Below, piece by piece: positions 33,321-43,109 of a stretch of DNA of 64,000 nucleotides. The translations under genes and the position numbers were made by a program. The notes beneath the pieces were generated by a model. The model had not been told where the DNA came from and searched no databases. It saw only the letters and a list, made by a program, of their open reading frames with translations. The number at the start of each line of letters is the position of its first letter. Positions within the stretch are counted from its first letter, which is position 1. Source of the DNA: Candidatus Enterococcus huntleyi (GTDB lineage: Bacteria > Bacillota > Bacilli > Lactobacillales > Enterococcaceae); NCBI RefSeq assembly GCF_009933175.1, contig NZ_MAEJ01000030.1, forward strand, positions 248,001 through 312,000, in the 5' to 3' direction.

Positions 33321-33941
33321 TTAAATGAGTTCCCTTTGAATAAAATCAGCGTTTCGAAAAATAGACTTGTAAAATTTACTTTTCACAATCAGGCTACCAA
33401 TCACAAAGCCAGCAAAATTGGCGACGATATCTCCTGCATCAAAAAAGCCCAGATGGAAACTATACTGACTGATCTCAACAACTAAAATAAAGCCTAGGAA
33501 CAACAAGCTATTTTTCGTATTCAAAACAAATAAAAAGCCAAGAGGGATAAAACAAATGATGTTCAATAAGACAATCATCGAATCGCCACTGATGAAATCT
33601 GTGATAAAAGAAAATGGATTTAGGGAGATTCCTTGTATTCCGATACTTTTAAAAAATAAAAAGTAGCCTAAAAACAAGAAATAGATTCCATAGAATACCT
33701 TAATAAATAGCGGGCTCAGTGTCCGAAAACGAATGATTTGATAAAGCAATGTACTGATTATCAGGCTGCCGATAGTCAGCAACAGAAGCGAAAACCAAAA
33801 ATCATCTGAAAAATTTCCATTGAAGGAAGCCAACATGGGCATTAAATAAAAATAAAAAACATTCATGTATAGCCAGCGACAAAAAAGAAAAGAAAGAACA
33901 AAGAGCCCAATAAATAGCCCGATTGATTTTACTTTATTCAT
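33321..33941 (-). CDS. VanZ family membrane protein
   Basis: About 206 residues with five or six hydrophobic segments. The VanZ-like core is seen in the second half: NIICFIPLGFLFVL, then VVEISQYSFHLGFFDAGDIVANFAGFVIG. VanZ of enterococcal vancomycin clusters gives low-level teicoplanin resistance; chromosomal homologues such as this have no proven role, and no van genes are near. The start is taken as the ATG at 33941; a TTG at 33959 is possible but lies on the GGAG site. Confidence 0.8.
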   Translation of the reverse strand: MNKVKSIGLFIGLFVLSFLFCRWLYMNVFYFYLMPMLASFNGNFSDDFWFSLLLLTIGSLIISTLLYQIIRFRTLSPLFIKVFYGIYFLFLGYFLFFKSIGIQGISLNPFSFITDFISGDSMIVLLNIICFIPLGFLFVLNTKNSLLFLGFILVVEISQYSFHLGFFDAGDIVANFAGFVIGSLIVKSKFYKSIFRNADFIQRELI

Positions 33942-34150
33942 TATTTTACTCAACTCCAATCAAATTAATTACTGTAAGTTTAATCGATTATTTCCTGTAA
34001 AACAACACGCATTATAAAATGTGCATTTCTCAATGATGGGAAGAATATAAAGTAATTTACATAGTTGGATACATGCGTAAACTTTCTAGGTAATCATTTG
34101 CAGAGGGCGTAATTTGTGCGATAATAGAAGAAAAGGGTGGGTGAGTGATC

Positions 34151-34438
34151 ATGCAGGAACGGGCAAAAAAATATGATGCAATAACCGAATATTTAAAAAA
34201 TAATGGAGGCTCTCAGGTAACACTGACTTTCACTCAATTGGATGAGCTGCTTTTCCCTCATTCAGGCTTACCAAAAACGGCTCGAACGGAAACAGACTGG
34301 TGGGCCAACGACTATAAACATCCTGAAAAGGGTGCGTACGGCTGGCTTAACGCGGGGTATGAAGTCGTTCAGATTAATCTTAGAAAAGAATATGCGGTTT
34401 TTAATCAGCTGGTTAAATCAACTTGGTTTTCCCTATAA
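34151..34438 (+). CDS. Small DUF7662-like protein
   Basis: A 95-residue soluble protein. The pattern AITEYLKNN..., LTFTQLDELL, LPKTARTETDWWAND, AYGWLNAGYEVVQINL and a final VFN matches a small family described as DUF7662, often met as single genes or as a domain in defence or restriction contexts. Function unknown. ATG at 34151 after GGGTGGGTGAG; the in-frame GTG at 34145 lies in that site. Stands alone between vanZ and comFA. Confidence 0.65.
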   Translation: MQERAKKYDAITEYLKNNGGSQVTLTFTQLDELLFPHSGLPKTARTETDWWANDYKHPEKGAYGWLNAGYEVVQINLRKEYAVFNQLVKSTWFSL

Positions 34439-34604
34439 ATTCAAGTTAAATGGGCGGATTACTGGAACTAGCGCTCTGCACAACTTTTAATTATGTATCA
34501 ATTGACTAAATTTTATCTATCACTTCAACTAAGATTCATTTATCTCTTGCCTTAGAAAAAATTAGGCCAGATAAATGCGTAGCTTATTTTGAGGTGATTT
34601 TTTT

Positions 34605-35921
34605 ATGGAAGAGCTTTGGGGAAGAAGAGTCTTATGGACACCACGTTTTGAAGCATTGGCAGAAGAATATCAACTATTTCCGGCGGTCAGCGTCGAGGGA
34701 GCTTATATACATTGTACAAGGTGTCAGACAGATACATTGAAAGAGTCCGTCGCGTTGCCTTCCGGATACTTCTATTGTCCGGCGTGTATTCAGATGGGAC
34801 GGCTTGATACTAGTCAGCAGCTGATTCATCAAGCAGAACCCGACCACCAAGTGCGTGAAGTATTGATGACTTGGACTGGCCAATTAACAGCTGCTCAAGA
34901 AGAAATTTCAGATGCTTTATGTCGTAGTGTAGCTGAAAAGAGTCCTCATCTAATCCATGCGGTGACAGGTGCCGGCAAGACCGAGATCCTTTTCAAAGCG
35001 ATTGCTGCCGCCCTTTCTAGAGGAGAAAGAGTAGCAATTGCCGCTCCTCGCATTGACGTCTGCTTAGAATTGTATCCTCGTCTAAAAGCAATTTTTCCGA
35101 ATGAAATAATCGCTTTACTGTATAGTGCAAGCGAAGTTTCTTATGCGTACACTTCATTGGTTATTTGTACGACGCATCAATTATTGCATTTCTATCAAGC
35201 CTTTGATTTGTTAATCGTAGACGAAGTTGATTCATTTCCTTTTGAAGGGGATGCACGACTCAGCGCGGCGGTGGCCCAAGCGCAGAAAACCGAAGCGTGT
35301 TTGACTTATCTAACAGCTACCCCGCCACAAAGATTAGTCAAGGCAATCCAAGCGACCTTTACGATTAGTCAATTGCCTGCACGATTTCACAGACGCCCTT
35401 TACCTGAGCCTGAGAACATTTGGTGGTATGCCTGGCAAAAACATTGCCAGCAAGGTAAACGGTTAGCCACACTTTGCCGTCTGATTGAACGGCTTATTCA
35501 AAAAAATCACATTTTGTTATTTTGTCCGAGTATCGCGCTTATGGAAAGTTTATTTTCTGCATTACAGAGATATTTTCCTGACTTAGTGATTGAGCAAGTC
35601 CACGCTAATGATCCACTGCGAACAGAGAAAGTTCAACAGATGCGGCAACAACAATTCCAACTTTTTTTGTGTACAACGATATTAGAACGTGGTGTTACTT
35701 TTGAACAAGTTTCCGTCATTATCCTTGGGGCGAATCATCCGGTATTTACTAAGGCAACACTGATCCAGATTGCCGGGCGAGTGGATCGTAAAGGACCTTT
35801 TAATTTTGGGCGTGTCTGCTTTATCTATGATGAGCAGACAGTCGCGATGAAAGCCGCTATTAGAGAAATTAAACAGACCAATCAGTTAGCTAGAGAAAGA
35901 GGACTTATCGATGAAGTGTAG
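34605..35921 (+). CDS. comFA: Late competence helicase ComFA
   Basis: 438 residues, a DEAD-type ATPase that helps pull single-stranded DNA into the cytoplasm during transformation. The N-terminal zinc finger is CTRCQTD ... YFYCPACIQMG (about 37-65), Walker A AVTGAGKTE near 121, the DEVD box LLIVDEVDSFPF near 205, YLTATPP near 240 and the C-terminal helicase motifs TTILERGVTFEQVSV and QIAGRVDRKG. All key residues are intact. It overlaps comFC by 11 bases. No competence (K-box) site was recognised upstream. Confidence 0.93.
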   Translation: MEELWGRRVLWTPRFEALAEEYQLFPAVSVEGAYIHCTRCQTDTLKESVALPSGYFYCPACIQMGRLDTSQQLIHQAEPDHQVREVLMTWTGQLTAAQEEISDALCRSVAEKSPHLIHAVTGAGKTEILFKAIAAALSRGERVAIAAPRIDVCLELYPRLKAIFPNEIIALLYSASEVSYAYTSLVICTTHQLLHFYQAFDLLIVDEVDSFPFEGDARLSAAVAQAQKTEACLTYLTATPPQRLVKAIQATFTISQLPARFHRRPLPEPENIWWYAWQKHCQQGKRLATLCRLIERLIQKNHILLFCPSIALMESLFSALQRYFPDLVIEQVHANDPLRTEKVQQMRQQQFQLFLCTTILERGVTFEQVSVIILGANHPVFTKATLIQIAGRVDRKGPFNFGRVCFIYDEQTVAMKAAIREIKQTNQLARERGLIDEV

Positions 35922-36609
35922 TTACTGTAAAGAACCGCTCGTCAGAACTCTCTCGCTAGCAGAAATTTTAGGCTTAGTGTCCATTCCGCTATTTGAACTT
36001 TGTAGTCATTGTACCCAGCTCTTTCATCAGATTGACCCGACTACTGCTTGTCCTGGTTGTGGCCGGGACACCTCTATGAAAGAGGAGCCTGGTTTGTGCG
36101 CAGATTGCTTGTATTGGCAAAAAAGATACCCGACATATTCTTTTAAAAATCGAGCTCTCTTTCGCTATGATTATTCATTTAAAGAATGGATTTCAAGCTA
36201 CAAATTTTCAGGAGATTATCAACTAAGAGGGACTTTTTCTGAGAGATTAAAGCGGACACTTTCTCAGCGTACGTATAAAAACACATTGATTTGTCCGTTA
36301 CCGCTATCGATTGAGCGGCAAAAACAGCGTGGGTTTAATCAAGTTGAAGGGGTCTTATTGGCGGCATCGATTCCTTTTGTACCTTTACTGAAACGACTAG
36401 AACTTGCTCCCCAATCAGGGAAGACGCGACAAGAGCGTTTATTAATGCCACAGCCATATGTCTTAGCAGTAGAAAAAGCCCAGATTAAACATCAGTCAAT
36501 CTTATTAATCGATGACGTTTATACAACAGGTAGAACGTTATTTCATGCTGCCGAATGCTTACGTTTAGCAAATCCTGCAAAAGTTGAAAGTCTGACTTTT
36601 GCGCGATAA
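35911..36609 (+). CDS. comFC: ComF family phosphoribosyltransferase-like protein
   Basis: 232 residues. An N-terminal Cys-rich zinc region (CSYCKEPL, ELCSHCTQLF, ACPGCGRD, GLCADCLYW) is followed by a phosphoribosyltransferase fold with the motif ILLIDDVYTTGRTLFHAA near 196-213. Acts with ComFA in DNA uptake. Overlapping start, so the two are translated together. Confidence 0.92.
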   Translation: MKCSYCKEPLVRTLSLAEILGLVSIPLFELCSHCTQLFHQIDPTTACPGCGRDTSMKEEPGLCADCLYWQKRYPTYSFKNRALFRYDYSFKEWISSYKFSGDYQLRGTFSERLKRTLSQRTYKNTLICPLPLSIERQKQRGFNQVEGVLLAASIPFVPLLKRLELAPQSGKTRQERLLMPQPYVLAVEKAQIKHQSILLIDDVYTTGRTLFHAAECLRLANPAKVESLTFAR

Positions 36610-36752
36610 ATACCACTTGTTTCAGAATCTTCAGAAATGATAGCGATTTAATTTGCAAATAGGCTAAAGTTCGATATAATAAGAGTATAAAGAAGGCAAA
36701 AAGAGTGGTCCTTTTCCTTCTTTGGATGTGGTAGACGAAAGGGGTAATTTTT

Positions 36753-37307
36753 ATGTTTAGATACAATGTTCGTGGAGAAAATATTGAAGTGACAGACGCT
36801 ATTCGCGATTATGTAGAAAAGAAAGTCGGTAAATTAGAACGCTACTTTAGTGAAGCACCTGAAGCAACTGCTCATGTGAATTTAAAAGTTTATACTGAGA
36901 AAACAGCTAAAGTTGAAGTAACAATTCCACTTCCTTATCTTGTTTTACGCGCAGAAGAAACTTCACCAGATCTATATGCAAGTATCGATTTGGTTGTTGA
37001 TAAATTAGAGCGCCAAATCCGCAAATTTAAAACAAAAATTAACCGTAAGTCTCGTGAAACTGCAGTCAATACTGCAGCAGCAGCTACTTTCTTTAATGAA
37101 AGTAACGGGGAAGACGAAAACGAATCAGAACTTGATATCGTTCGTACAAAACGCTTATCACTAAAACCTATGGATAGTGAAGAAGCAGTACTTCAAATGA
37201 ACATGTTAGGCCATAACTTCTTCATTTTTGAAGATGCTGAAACGAACGGAACAAGCATTGTTTATCGTCGTAAAGATGGCAAATATGGATTAATCGAAAC
37301 AGATTAA
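36753..37307 (+). CDS. hpf: Ribosome hibernation promoting factor, long form
   Basis: 184 residues: N-terminal ribosome-binding domain (about 1-100, YNVRGENIEVTDAIRDYVEKKVGKLE) and C-terminal dimerisation domain (about 125-182, RTKRLSLKPMDSEEAVLQMNML ... KDGKYGLIE). The long form dimerises 70S ribosomes into 100S particles in stationary phase. AAAGGGG precedes the ATG; TATAAT near 36675 is a possible -10. Followed by a terminator. Confidence 0.95.
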   Translation: MFRYNVRGENIEVTDAIRDYVEKKVGKLERYFSEAPEATAHVNLKVYTEKTAKVEVTIPLPYLVLRAEETSPDLYASIDLVVDKLERQIRKFKTKINRKSRETAVNTAAAATFFNESNGEDENESELDIVRTKRLSLKPMDSEEAVLQMNMLGHNFFIFEDAETNGTSIVYRRKDGKYGLIETD

Positions 37308-37328
37308 TCATTTCTATCAAATAGAAAA

Positions 37329-37360
37329 GAGGTATGACACTATGTCGTACCTCCTTTTTA
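37329..37360 (+). terminator. Terminator after hpf
   Basis: GAGGTATGACA-cta-TGTCGTACCTC (one G-T pair) then TTTTTATTTT. Confidence 0.85.
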
Positions 37361-37575
37361 TTTTATAAAAATATAAAAATCTGTTGTTTTATTACTAAAA
37401 TAGCTATCTTTTTATCGCAAAAAAGTACATAATAAACTAGAATGTGTCAAAGTTCGTGTGTATTTCTCTTAAGGTTATTTCATTTGCACGTAAGAAATGA
37501 TAAAATATACGGGAGAATTTACACTTTGGTGTATTGTAATAAAAAGAAGTGAGATAAAAGGAGAAGAATAAACGA

Positions 37576-40113
37576 ATGGCCAATTTTTTGAAAAAAATAA
37601 TTGAAAATGATAATAAAGAACTTAAACGGCTAGAAGGTATAGCAAAAAAAGTTGAAGCACATGCGGATGCCATGGCTGCTCTAACAGATGAAGCATTGAC
37701 AGCGAAAACAGAAGAATTTAAAACGCGCTATCAAGCAGGCGAAACCTTAGACCAATTATTACCTGAAGCTTTTGCTGTTGTCCGTGAGGCAGCAAAACGT
37801 GTGCTCGGTTTATATCCTTATCGAGTGCAGTTAATGGGTGGGGTCGTGTTACACGACGGCAATATCCCTGAGATGAGAACAGGTGAAGGGAAAACCTTGA
37901 CTGCCACAATGCCTGTATACTTAAATGCAATTACCGGCGAAGGCGTGCACGTAGTTACCGTCAATGAATACTTAGCAACTCGTGACTCGACAGAAATGGG
38001 TGAATTGTACAATTTCCTAGGCTTATCAGTTGGATTGAACATTAACTCAAAATCTTCTGAAGAAAAACGTGCGGCTTATGCCTGCGATATTACTTATAGC
38101 ACAAATAACGAATTAGGCTTTGATTATCTAAGAGATAACATGGTGGTATACCGCAGCCAAATGGTGCAACGTCCACTAAATTATGCAATTGTCGATGAAG
38201 TCGATTCTATTTTGATTGATGAAGCGAGAACTCCTTTGATTATTTCTGGACAAGCAGAAAAATCAACGGCTCTTTATACGCGGACAGATAACTTCGTTAA
38301 ACGTCTAAAAGAAGAAGAAGATTACAAAATTGATATCCAATCAAAAACAATTAGTTTGACTGAAGCTGGGATTGAAAAAGCGGAAGAAACATTTAGCTTA
38401 GAAAATCTTTATGATATCGAAAATACAGCCTTAACTCACCATATGGATCAAGCATTGCGGGCAAACTATATCATGCTCCGCGATATCGATTATGTGGTTC
38501 AAGAAGGCAAAGTTTTAATCGTTGACCAATTTACTGGTCGTATCATGGATGGTCGTCGTTATTCTGATGGCTTACACCAAGCGATTGAAGCAAAAGAAAG
38601 TGTCGAGATTGAAGATGAAACAAAAACAATGGCGACGATTACTTTCCAGAACTACTTCCGTATGTACAAAAAGCTTGCTGGGATGACCGGTACGGCTAAG
38701 ACTGAAGAAGAAGAGTTCCGTGAAATCTACAATATTCAAGTCTTCCAAATCCCTACGAATAAACCAATTATTCGTGATGACCGGGCAGATTTATTGTATC
38801 CAACTTTAACAAGCAAGTTTAATGCAGTTGTTAAAGATATTAAAGAACGTTACCGCAAAGGCCAACCAATCCTAGTGGGGACAGTTGCCGTTGAAACTTC
38901 TGAACTTTTATCAGAGATGCTTAACAAAGAAAAGGTACCTCATGAAGTCTTGAATGCGAAAAATCACTTTAAAGAAGCGGAAATTATCATGAATGCCGGC
39001 CAAAAAGGTGCAGTTACAATTGCTACCAATATGGCGGGTCGTGGGACCGATATTAAATTAGGCTTGGGCGTTGTTGAACTTGGCGGTCTTGCTGTTATCG
39101 GTACAGAACGTCATGAATCACGCCGTATTGATAATCAGTTGCGTGGACGTGCGGGTCGTCAGGGTGATCCAGGGGTTTCTCAATTCTATCTTTCATTGGA
39201 AGATGATTTGATGAAGCGTTTTGGTTCTGAACGAATTAAAGCATTCTTAGATCGCATGAAATTGGATGAAGAAGATTCTGTTATCCAAAGTAAAATGTTC
39301 AGTAAACAAGTTGAATCTGCTCAAAAACGAGTGGAAGGAAATAACTATGATACACGTAAGAATGTCTTACAGTATGATGATGTAATGCGTGAACAGCGTG
39401 AGGTTATCTACAAACAACGTCTTGCAGTAATCATGGAAGAAAACAACTTAACTGATGCTTTAATGAACATGGTGAAACGGACGATCGACCGAGTGGTTGA
39501 TGCCCATACTCAGCTAGAAAAAGAACAATGGAATCTTGAGGGAATCGTTGATTTTGCGGCGAGCGCTTTAGTTCATGAAGATTCAATTACTGTTGCTGAT
39601 TTGAAAAATAAATCTGCTGAAGACATCAAAACAGATTTATACAATCGAGCAAAAGAAGTCATGGAAGTCAAATCAGGGCACCTAAATGGACCTGAACAAT
39701 TATTAGAATTCCAAAAAGTCGTTATCTTACGTGTTGTTGATACAAAATGGACAGATCACATCGATGCGATGGATCAATTACGTCAATCAGTTGGTTTACG
39801 TGCTTATGGACAAAACAATCCATTGGTAGAATACCAAACTGAAGGCTACAAGATGTTTGAAGACATGATTGGTGCTATCGAATATGAAGTGACTCGTCTC
39901 TTCATGAAAGCTGAAATCCGCCAAAACGTTGAACGTGAACAAGTTGTTCGTGGTGAAGCAAATTACCAAGAAGAGCCTGAAGACGTTGTAGAAAAGAGTA
40001 ATACAAGCGACAAGAAGAGCCCTGTTCAAGTAAACAAGGTAGGCAGAAATGATCCTTGTCCTTGTGGTAGCGGGAAAAAATTCAAAAATTGTCATGGAAG
40101 AAATGCTGACTAG
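37576..40113 (+). CDS. secA: Preprotein translocase ATPase SecA
   Basis: 845 residues; the motor that pushes preproteins through SecYEG. Walker [14 protein letters not shown] near 100, [15 protein letters not shown] near 208, the second nucleotide-fold segment [13 protein letters not shown] near 490, the wing and scaffold regions, and the C-terminal zinc motif [14 protein letters not shown]. The full length shows the general housekeeping SecA1, not SecA2. AAAGGAGAAG precedes the ATG. A terminator follows, so prfB is separately controlled. Confidence 0.98.
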   Translation: MANFLKKIIENDNKELKRLEGIAKKVEAHADAMAALTDEALTAKTEEFKTRYQAGETLDQLLPEAFAVVREAAKRVLGLYPYRVQLMGGVVLHDGNIPEMRTGEGKTLTATMPVYLNAITGEGVHVVTVNEYLATRDSTEMGELYNFLGLSVGLNINSKSSEEKRAAYACDITYSTNNELGFDYLRDNMVVYRSQMVQRPLNYAIVDEVDSILIDEARTPLIISGQAEKSTALYTRTDNFVKRLKEEEDYKIDIQSKTISLTEAGIEKAEETFSLENLYDIENTALTHHMDQALRANYIMLRDIDYVVQEGKVLIVDQFTGRIMDGRRYSDGLHQAIEAKESVEIEDETKTMATITFQNYFRMYKKLAGMTGTAKTEEEEFREIYNIQVFQIPTNKPIIRDDRADLLYPTLTSKFNAVVKDIKERYRKGQPILVGTVAVETSELLSEMLNKEKVPHEVLNAKNHFKEAEIIMNAGQKGAVTIATNMAGRGTDIKLGLGVVELGGLAVIGTERHESRRIDNQLRGRAGRQGDPGVSQFYLSLEDDLMKRFGSERIKAFLDRMKLDEEDSVIQSKMFSKQVESAQKRVEGNNYDTRKNVLQYDDVMREQREVIYKQRLAVIMEENNLTDALMNMVKRTIDRVVDAHTQLEKEQWNLEGIVDFAASALVHEDSITVADLKNKSAEDIKTDLYNRAKEVMEVKSGHLNGPEQLLEFQKVVILRVVDTKWTDHIDAMDQLRQSVGLRAYGQNNPLVEYQTEGYKMFEDMIGAIEYEVTRLFMKAEIRQNVEREQVVRGEANYQEEPEDVVEKSNTSDKKSPVQVNKVGRNDPCPCGSGKKFKNCHGRNAD

Positions 40114-40144
40114 ATTTTTAGCTCGGTCAAAATGAAATCAATCG

Positions 40145-40180
40145 CTGAGGCAAAATTCTTTTGAGTTTTGCCTCAGTTTC
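40145..40180 (+). terminator. Terminator between secA and prfB
   Basis: CTGAGGCAAAA...TTTTGCCTCAG perfect 11-bp stem, then TTTCTTGTT. Confidence 0.8.
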
Positions 40181-40209
40181 TTGTTACTATACAGAAAGAA
40201 GGAATAGAA

Positions 40210-41326
40210 ATGGAAATTGCTGAAATACGAAATTTACTAGAATCCATGGAACAAAAGGTCACAAGTTTTAGGGGGTCTCTTTGACTTAGATCAGCTGGAG
40301 GAAGATATTGCCGAAGCAGAGCATCAGATGGCTGAACCTGGTTTTTGGGACGATAGTGTCCATGCCCAAAAAATAATTAATGAAAATAATGCCAATAAGG
40401 AAACTTTTGATCAATTTAATCAGTTGGCCGAAGAATTAGAAGAACTGACTGTGATGGCTGAGATGCAACAGGAAGAATTTGATGCAGATTTACAAGTCGA
40501 ATTGGAAACGCGCATCAATCAGTTGGATGAAAAACTAGCTACGTACGAATTATCAATGCTTTTAGATGAACCTTATGACAAGAATAATGTTATTTTAGAA
40601 TTACATCCGGGGGCAGGGGGTACGGAATCCCAAGACTGGGGTAGTATGCTGTTACGGATGTACACGCGTTGGTCAGAACAGCATGGTTATCAAGTGGAGA
40701 CATTGGATTATCAAGCAGGCGATGAAGCAGGGATTAAAAGTGTTACTTTACTAATTAAAGGGCACAATGCATATGGCTATTTAAAATCTGAAAAGGGTGT
40801 GCATCGCTTGGTGCGAATCTCTCCTTTTGACTCGGCTAATCGCCGCCACACTTCATTTTGTTCAGTCGATGTGATGCCTGAGTTAGACGGTACAGTCGAG
40901 GTAGAGATTAACTCAGATGATTTAAAAATTGACACTTACCGAGCAAGTGGAGCGGGTGGTCAGCATATTAATAAAACGGAATCAGCCGTGCGAATTACCC
41001 ATTTACCTACTGGAACAGTGGTAGCTAGCCAAGCACAACGTTCGCAATTAAAGAATAGAGAACAAGCGATGGGCATGCTGAAAGCAAAACTTTATCAACT
41101 CGAAATCGAGAAAAAAGAACAAGAAGCAGCTGCACTAAAAGGGGAACAAATGGAAATTGGTTGGGGCTCACAGATTCGCTCCTATGTTTTCCATCCTTAC
41201 TCGATGGTTAAAGATCATCGGACTGACTATGAAACAGGGAATGTGCAAGCTGTGATGGATGGCGATCTAGATCATTTTATCGATGCCTATCTGAAAATGC
41301 GCTTAACTCAGAATGAGCCTCGTTAG
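40210..41326 (+). CDS. prfB: Peptide chain release factor 2, with programmed +1 frameshift
   Basis: RF2 reads UAA and UGA. Translation starts at 40210 ([17 protein letters not shown]), reaches CTT TGA at 40279-40284, and must skip T40282 to continue as GAC TTA GAT to 41326, giving 371 residues. The shift site has the classic AGGGGG internal ribosome-like site three bases before CTTTGAC. RF2 features in the long frame: the UGA-recognition SPF in [11 protein letters not shown] and the catalytic GGQ in [20 protein letters not shown] before the ATG supports the start. Low RF2 favours the shift, so expression is self-controlled. Not a pseudogene. Confidence 0.96.
40270..40285 (+). promoter_or_regulatory. 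prfB recoding site
   Basis: AGGGGGTCTCTTTGAC: a Shine-Dalgarno-like AGGGGG, the slippery CTT codon and an in-frame TGA followed by C, the poor termination context. The ribosome slips by +1 on CTT. Confidence 0.95.
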
Positions 41327-41383
41327 AATTCATTGAATTGAAATATAATTGTAAACTGCTGAAAGATAGTTGCAATGTTTACA

Positions 41384-41392
41384 TGTTATAAT
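41384..41392 (+). promoter_or_regulatory. Extended -10 promoter of ftsEX
   Basis: TGTTATAAT combines the TGn extension with a perfect TATAAT, 37 bases before ftsE. No good -35 is seen. TGTAAAC...GTTTACA forms an inverted repeat just upstream (41350-41383). Confidence 0.5.
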
Positions 41393-41429
41393 GATTTGTG
41401 ATTGAATATAAAGAGATGGAGAGATAGCC

Positions 41430-42116
41430 ATGATTGAAATGCAGGATGTAATGAAAAAGTACCCAAATGGGACAACTGCCATCCGAAATATCTCGATCAA
41501 TATTGATCAAGGTGAATTTGTATACGTGGTAGGCCCTTCTGGCGCCGGTAAATCAACGTTTATCAAATTAATGTATCGTGAAGAAAAAGCAACAAAAGGC
41601 GTCCTAAATGTTGCTGGCCACGACTTATTAAAAATAAAAAATCGGGAAGTTCCTTACTTACGACGTGATATTGGAATTGTCTTTCAGGATTATAAATTGT
41701 TGCCGAAAAAGACTGTCTATGAAAATGTTGCCTATGCGATGCAAGTCGTTGGCAGAAAACCACGCGAAATCAAAAAACGGGTAATGGAAGTTCTTGACCT
41801 GGTTGGTTTAAAACACAAAGTTCGAGTGTTCCCAAGTGAACTTTCTGGTGGGGAACAACAACGAGTTTCAATTGCTCGCGCTATCGTAAATACGCCAAAG
41901 GTTTTAATTGCTGATGAACCTACGGGGAATCTTGATCCGGATAATTCATGGGATATCATGAAATTATTAGATCGGATTAATGGTCAAGGAACAACGATCG
42001 TGATGGCTACGCATAATAGTAACATCGTAAACAGAATTCGGCACCGCGTAATCGCTATTGAGAATGGTCGAATAATTCGAGATCAAGCGGAAGGGGAATA
42101 CGGATACGATGATTAG
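41430..42116 (+). CDS. ftsE: Cell division ATP-binding protein FtsE
   Basis: 228 residues, type VII ABC ATPase. Walker A GPSGAGKSTFIKLMYREE near 36, Q-loop IGIVFQDYKLLPKKTVYENV, signature LSGGEQQRVSIARAI, Walker B VLIADEPTGNLDP and the switch His in MATHNSNIVN. With FtsX it regulates peptidoglycan hydrolases during division. Overlaps ftsX by eight bases. Confidence 0.96.
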   Translation: MIEMQDVMKKYPNGTTAIRNISINIDQGEFVYVVGPSGAGKSTFIKLMYREEKATKGVLNVAGHDLLKIKNREVPYLRRDIGIVFQDYKLLPKKTVYENVAYAMQVVGRKPREIKKRVMEVLDLVGLKHKVRVFPSELSGGEQQRVSIARAIVNTPKVLIADEPTGNLDPDNSWDIMKLLDRINGQGTTIVMATHNSNIVNRIRHRVIAIENGRIIRDQAEGEYGYDD

Positions 42117-42993
42117 AACTTTTTTCCGTCACCTATTAGAAAGTATTAAAAGTCTAAAGCGTAATGGTTGGATGACCGTTGCTTCAGTTAGTGCGGTAAC
42201 CATCACTTTGACTTTGGTAGGTGTGTTTTTAGCGGTCATTATGAATGCCACTAAGTTAGCTACAGATATCGAAAATAATGTGAATGTTTCCGTCTTTATT
42301 GATGTGGGAACTAAGCAAGATGAGATTGATAAGTTGGAAGTTGAATTACGCAAATTAACAAATGTTGAGGATGTTACATTCTCAAGTAAAGACGCTGAAT
42401 TAAAGAAAATTCAGAGTGCAATGGGGGATGCCTGGAACCTTTTTGAAGGGGATAGTAATCCACTATATGATACGTTTGTAATCAGCACGACCGAGCCTAG
42501 TCAAACGAAAGCTGTTGCGGCAAAAGCGGCGAAATTGCCAGCTGTTTTTAAAGCAGATTACGGTGGTGATTCTTCTGATAAAATCATGAAGATTGCTGGT
42601 GCAGTTCAGACATGGGGATTAGGTGCGGCGGCGCTATTAATTTTTGTTGCCATGTTCCTAATATCAAATACGATCCGTATTACGATTCTCTCTAGAAAAC
42701 GTGAAATTCAGATTATGCGTTTAGTAGGGGCCAAAAATGGCTATATTCGTTGGCCGTTCTTTATAGAAGGCGGTTGGATTGGCTTAATTGGTGCGATTGT
42801 TCCTATTTTAATTATCACATTTGGTTATCAAGCAGTTTATGGACTGACTAACCCAATGTTCTTACGATCAAACTATTCATTGTTACAACCAGATGACTTT
42901 ATCTGGAAAATCGATCTATTGATTGTCGGTATAGGGGTCGTTATTGGTTCAATGGGATCAATTATCTCTATGCGTAGATTCCTTAAAATCTAA
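42109..42993 (+). CDS. ftsX: Cell division protein FtsX
   Basis: 294 residues with four transmembrane segments (about 22-45, 168-195, 220-245, 262-285). The large extracellular domain between the first two (about 50-165) would contact a PcsB- or CwlO-type hydrolase. The late segment IQIMRLVGAKNGYIRWPFFIEGGWIGLIG is typical. Coupled to ftsE by overlap, followed by a terminator. Confidence 0.95.
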   Translation: MIRTFFRHLLESIKSLKRNGWMTVASVSAVTITLTLVGVFLAVIMNATKLATDIENNVNVSVFIDVGTKQDEIDKLEVELRKLTNVEDVTFSSKDAELKKIQSAMGDAWNLFEGDSNPLYDTFVISTTEPSQTKAVAAKAAKLPAVFKADYGGDSSDKIMKIAGAVQTWGLGAAALLIFVAMFLISNTIRITILSRKREIQIMRLVGAKNGYIRWPFFIEGGWIGLIGAIVPILIITFGYQAVYGLTNPMFLRSNYSLLQPDDFIWKIDLLIVGIGVVIGSMGSIISMRRFLKI

Positions 42994-43015
42994 AAAACAA
43001 ATCAAAAATAAGTTG

Positions 43016-43044
43016 AAAGCGAGCAAATTTTGCTCGCTTTTTCT
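43016..43044 (+). terminator. Terminator after ftsX
   Basis: AAAGCGAGCA-aatt-TTGCTCGCTTT then TTCTTT. Confidence 0.85.
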
Positions 43045-43109
43045 TTACTTCTAATTTCAATTTGGGTATGCTTGAAAGGAATGTGTTTCCATCTTTAGGG
43101 GGTGAGTCT

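Noticed and set aside
33321-33941. Part of a glycopeptide resistance cluster
   Set aside because: The VanZ-family protein stands alone; no vanHAX or vanRS genes nearby.
40328-41326. prfB as a truncated gene or pseudogene
   Set aside because: The upstream part and the full recoding site are present, so the break is programmed.
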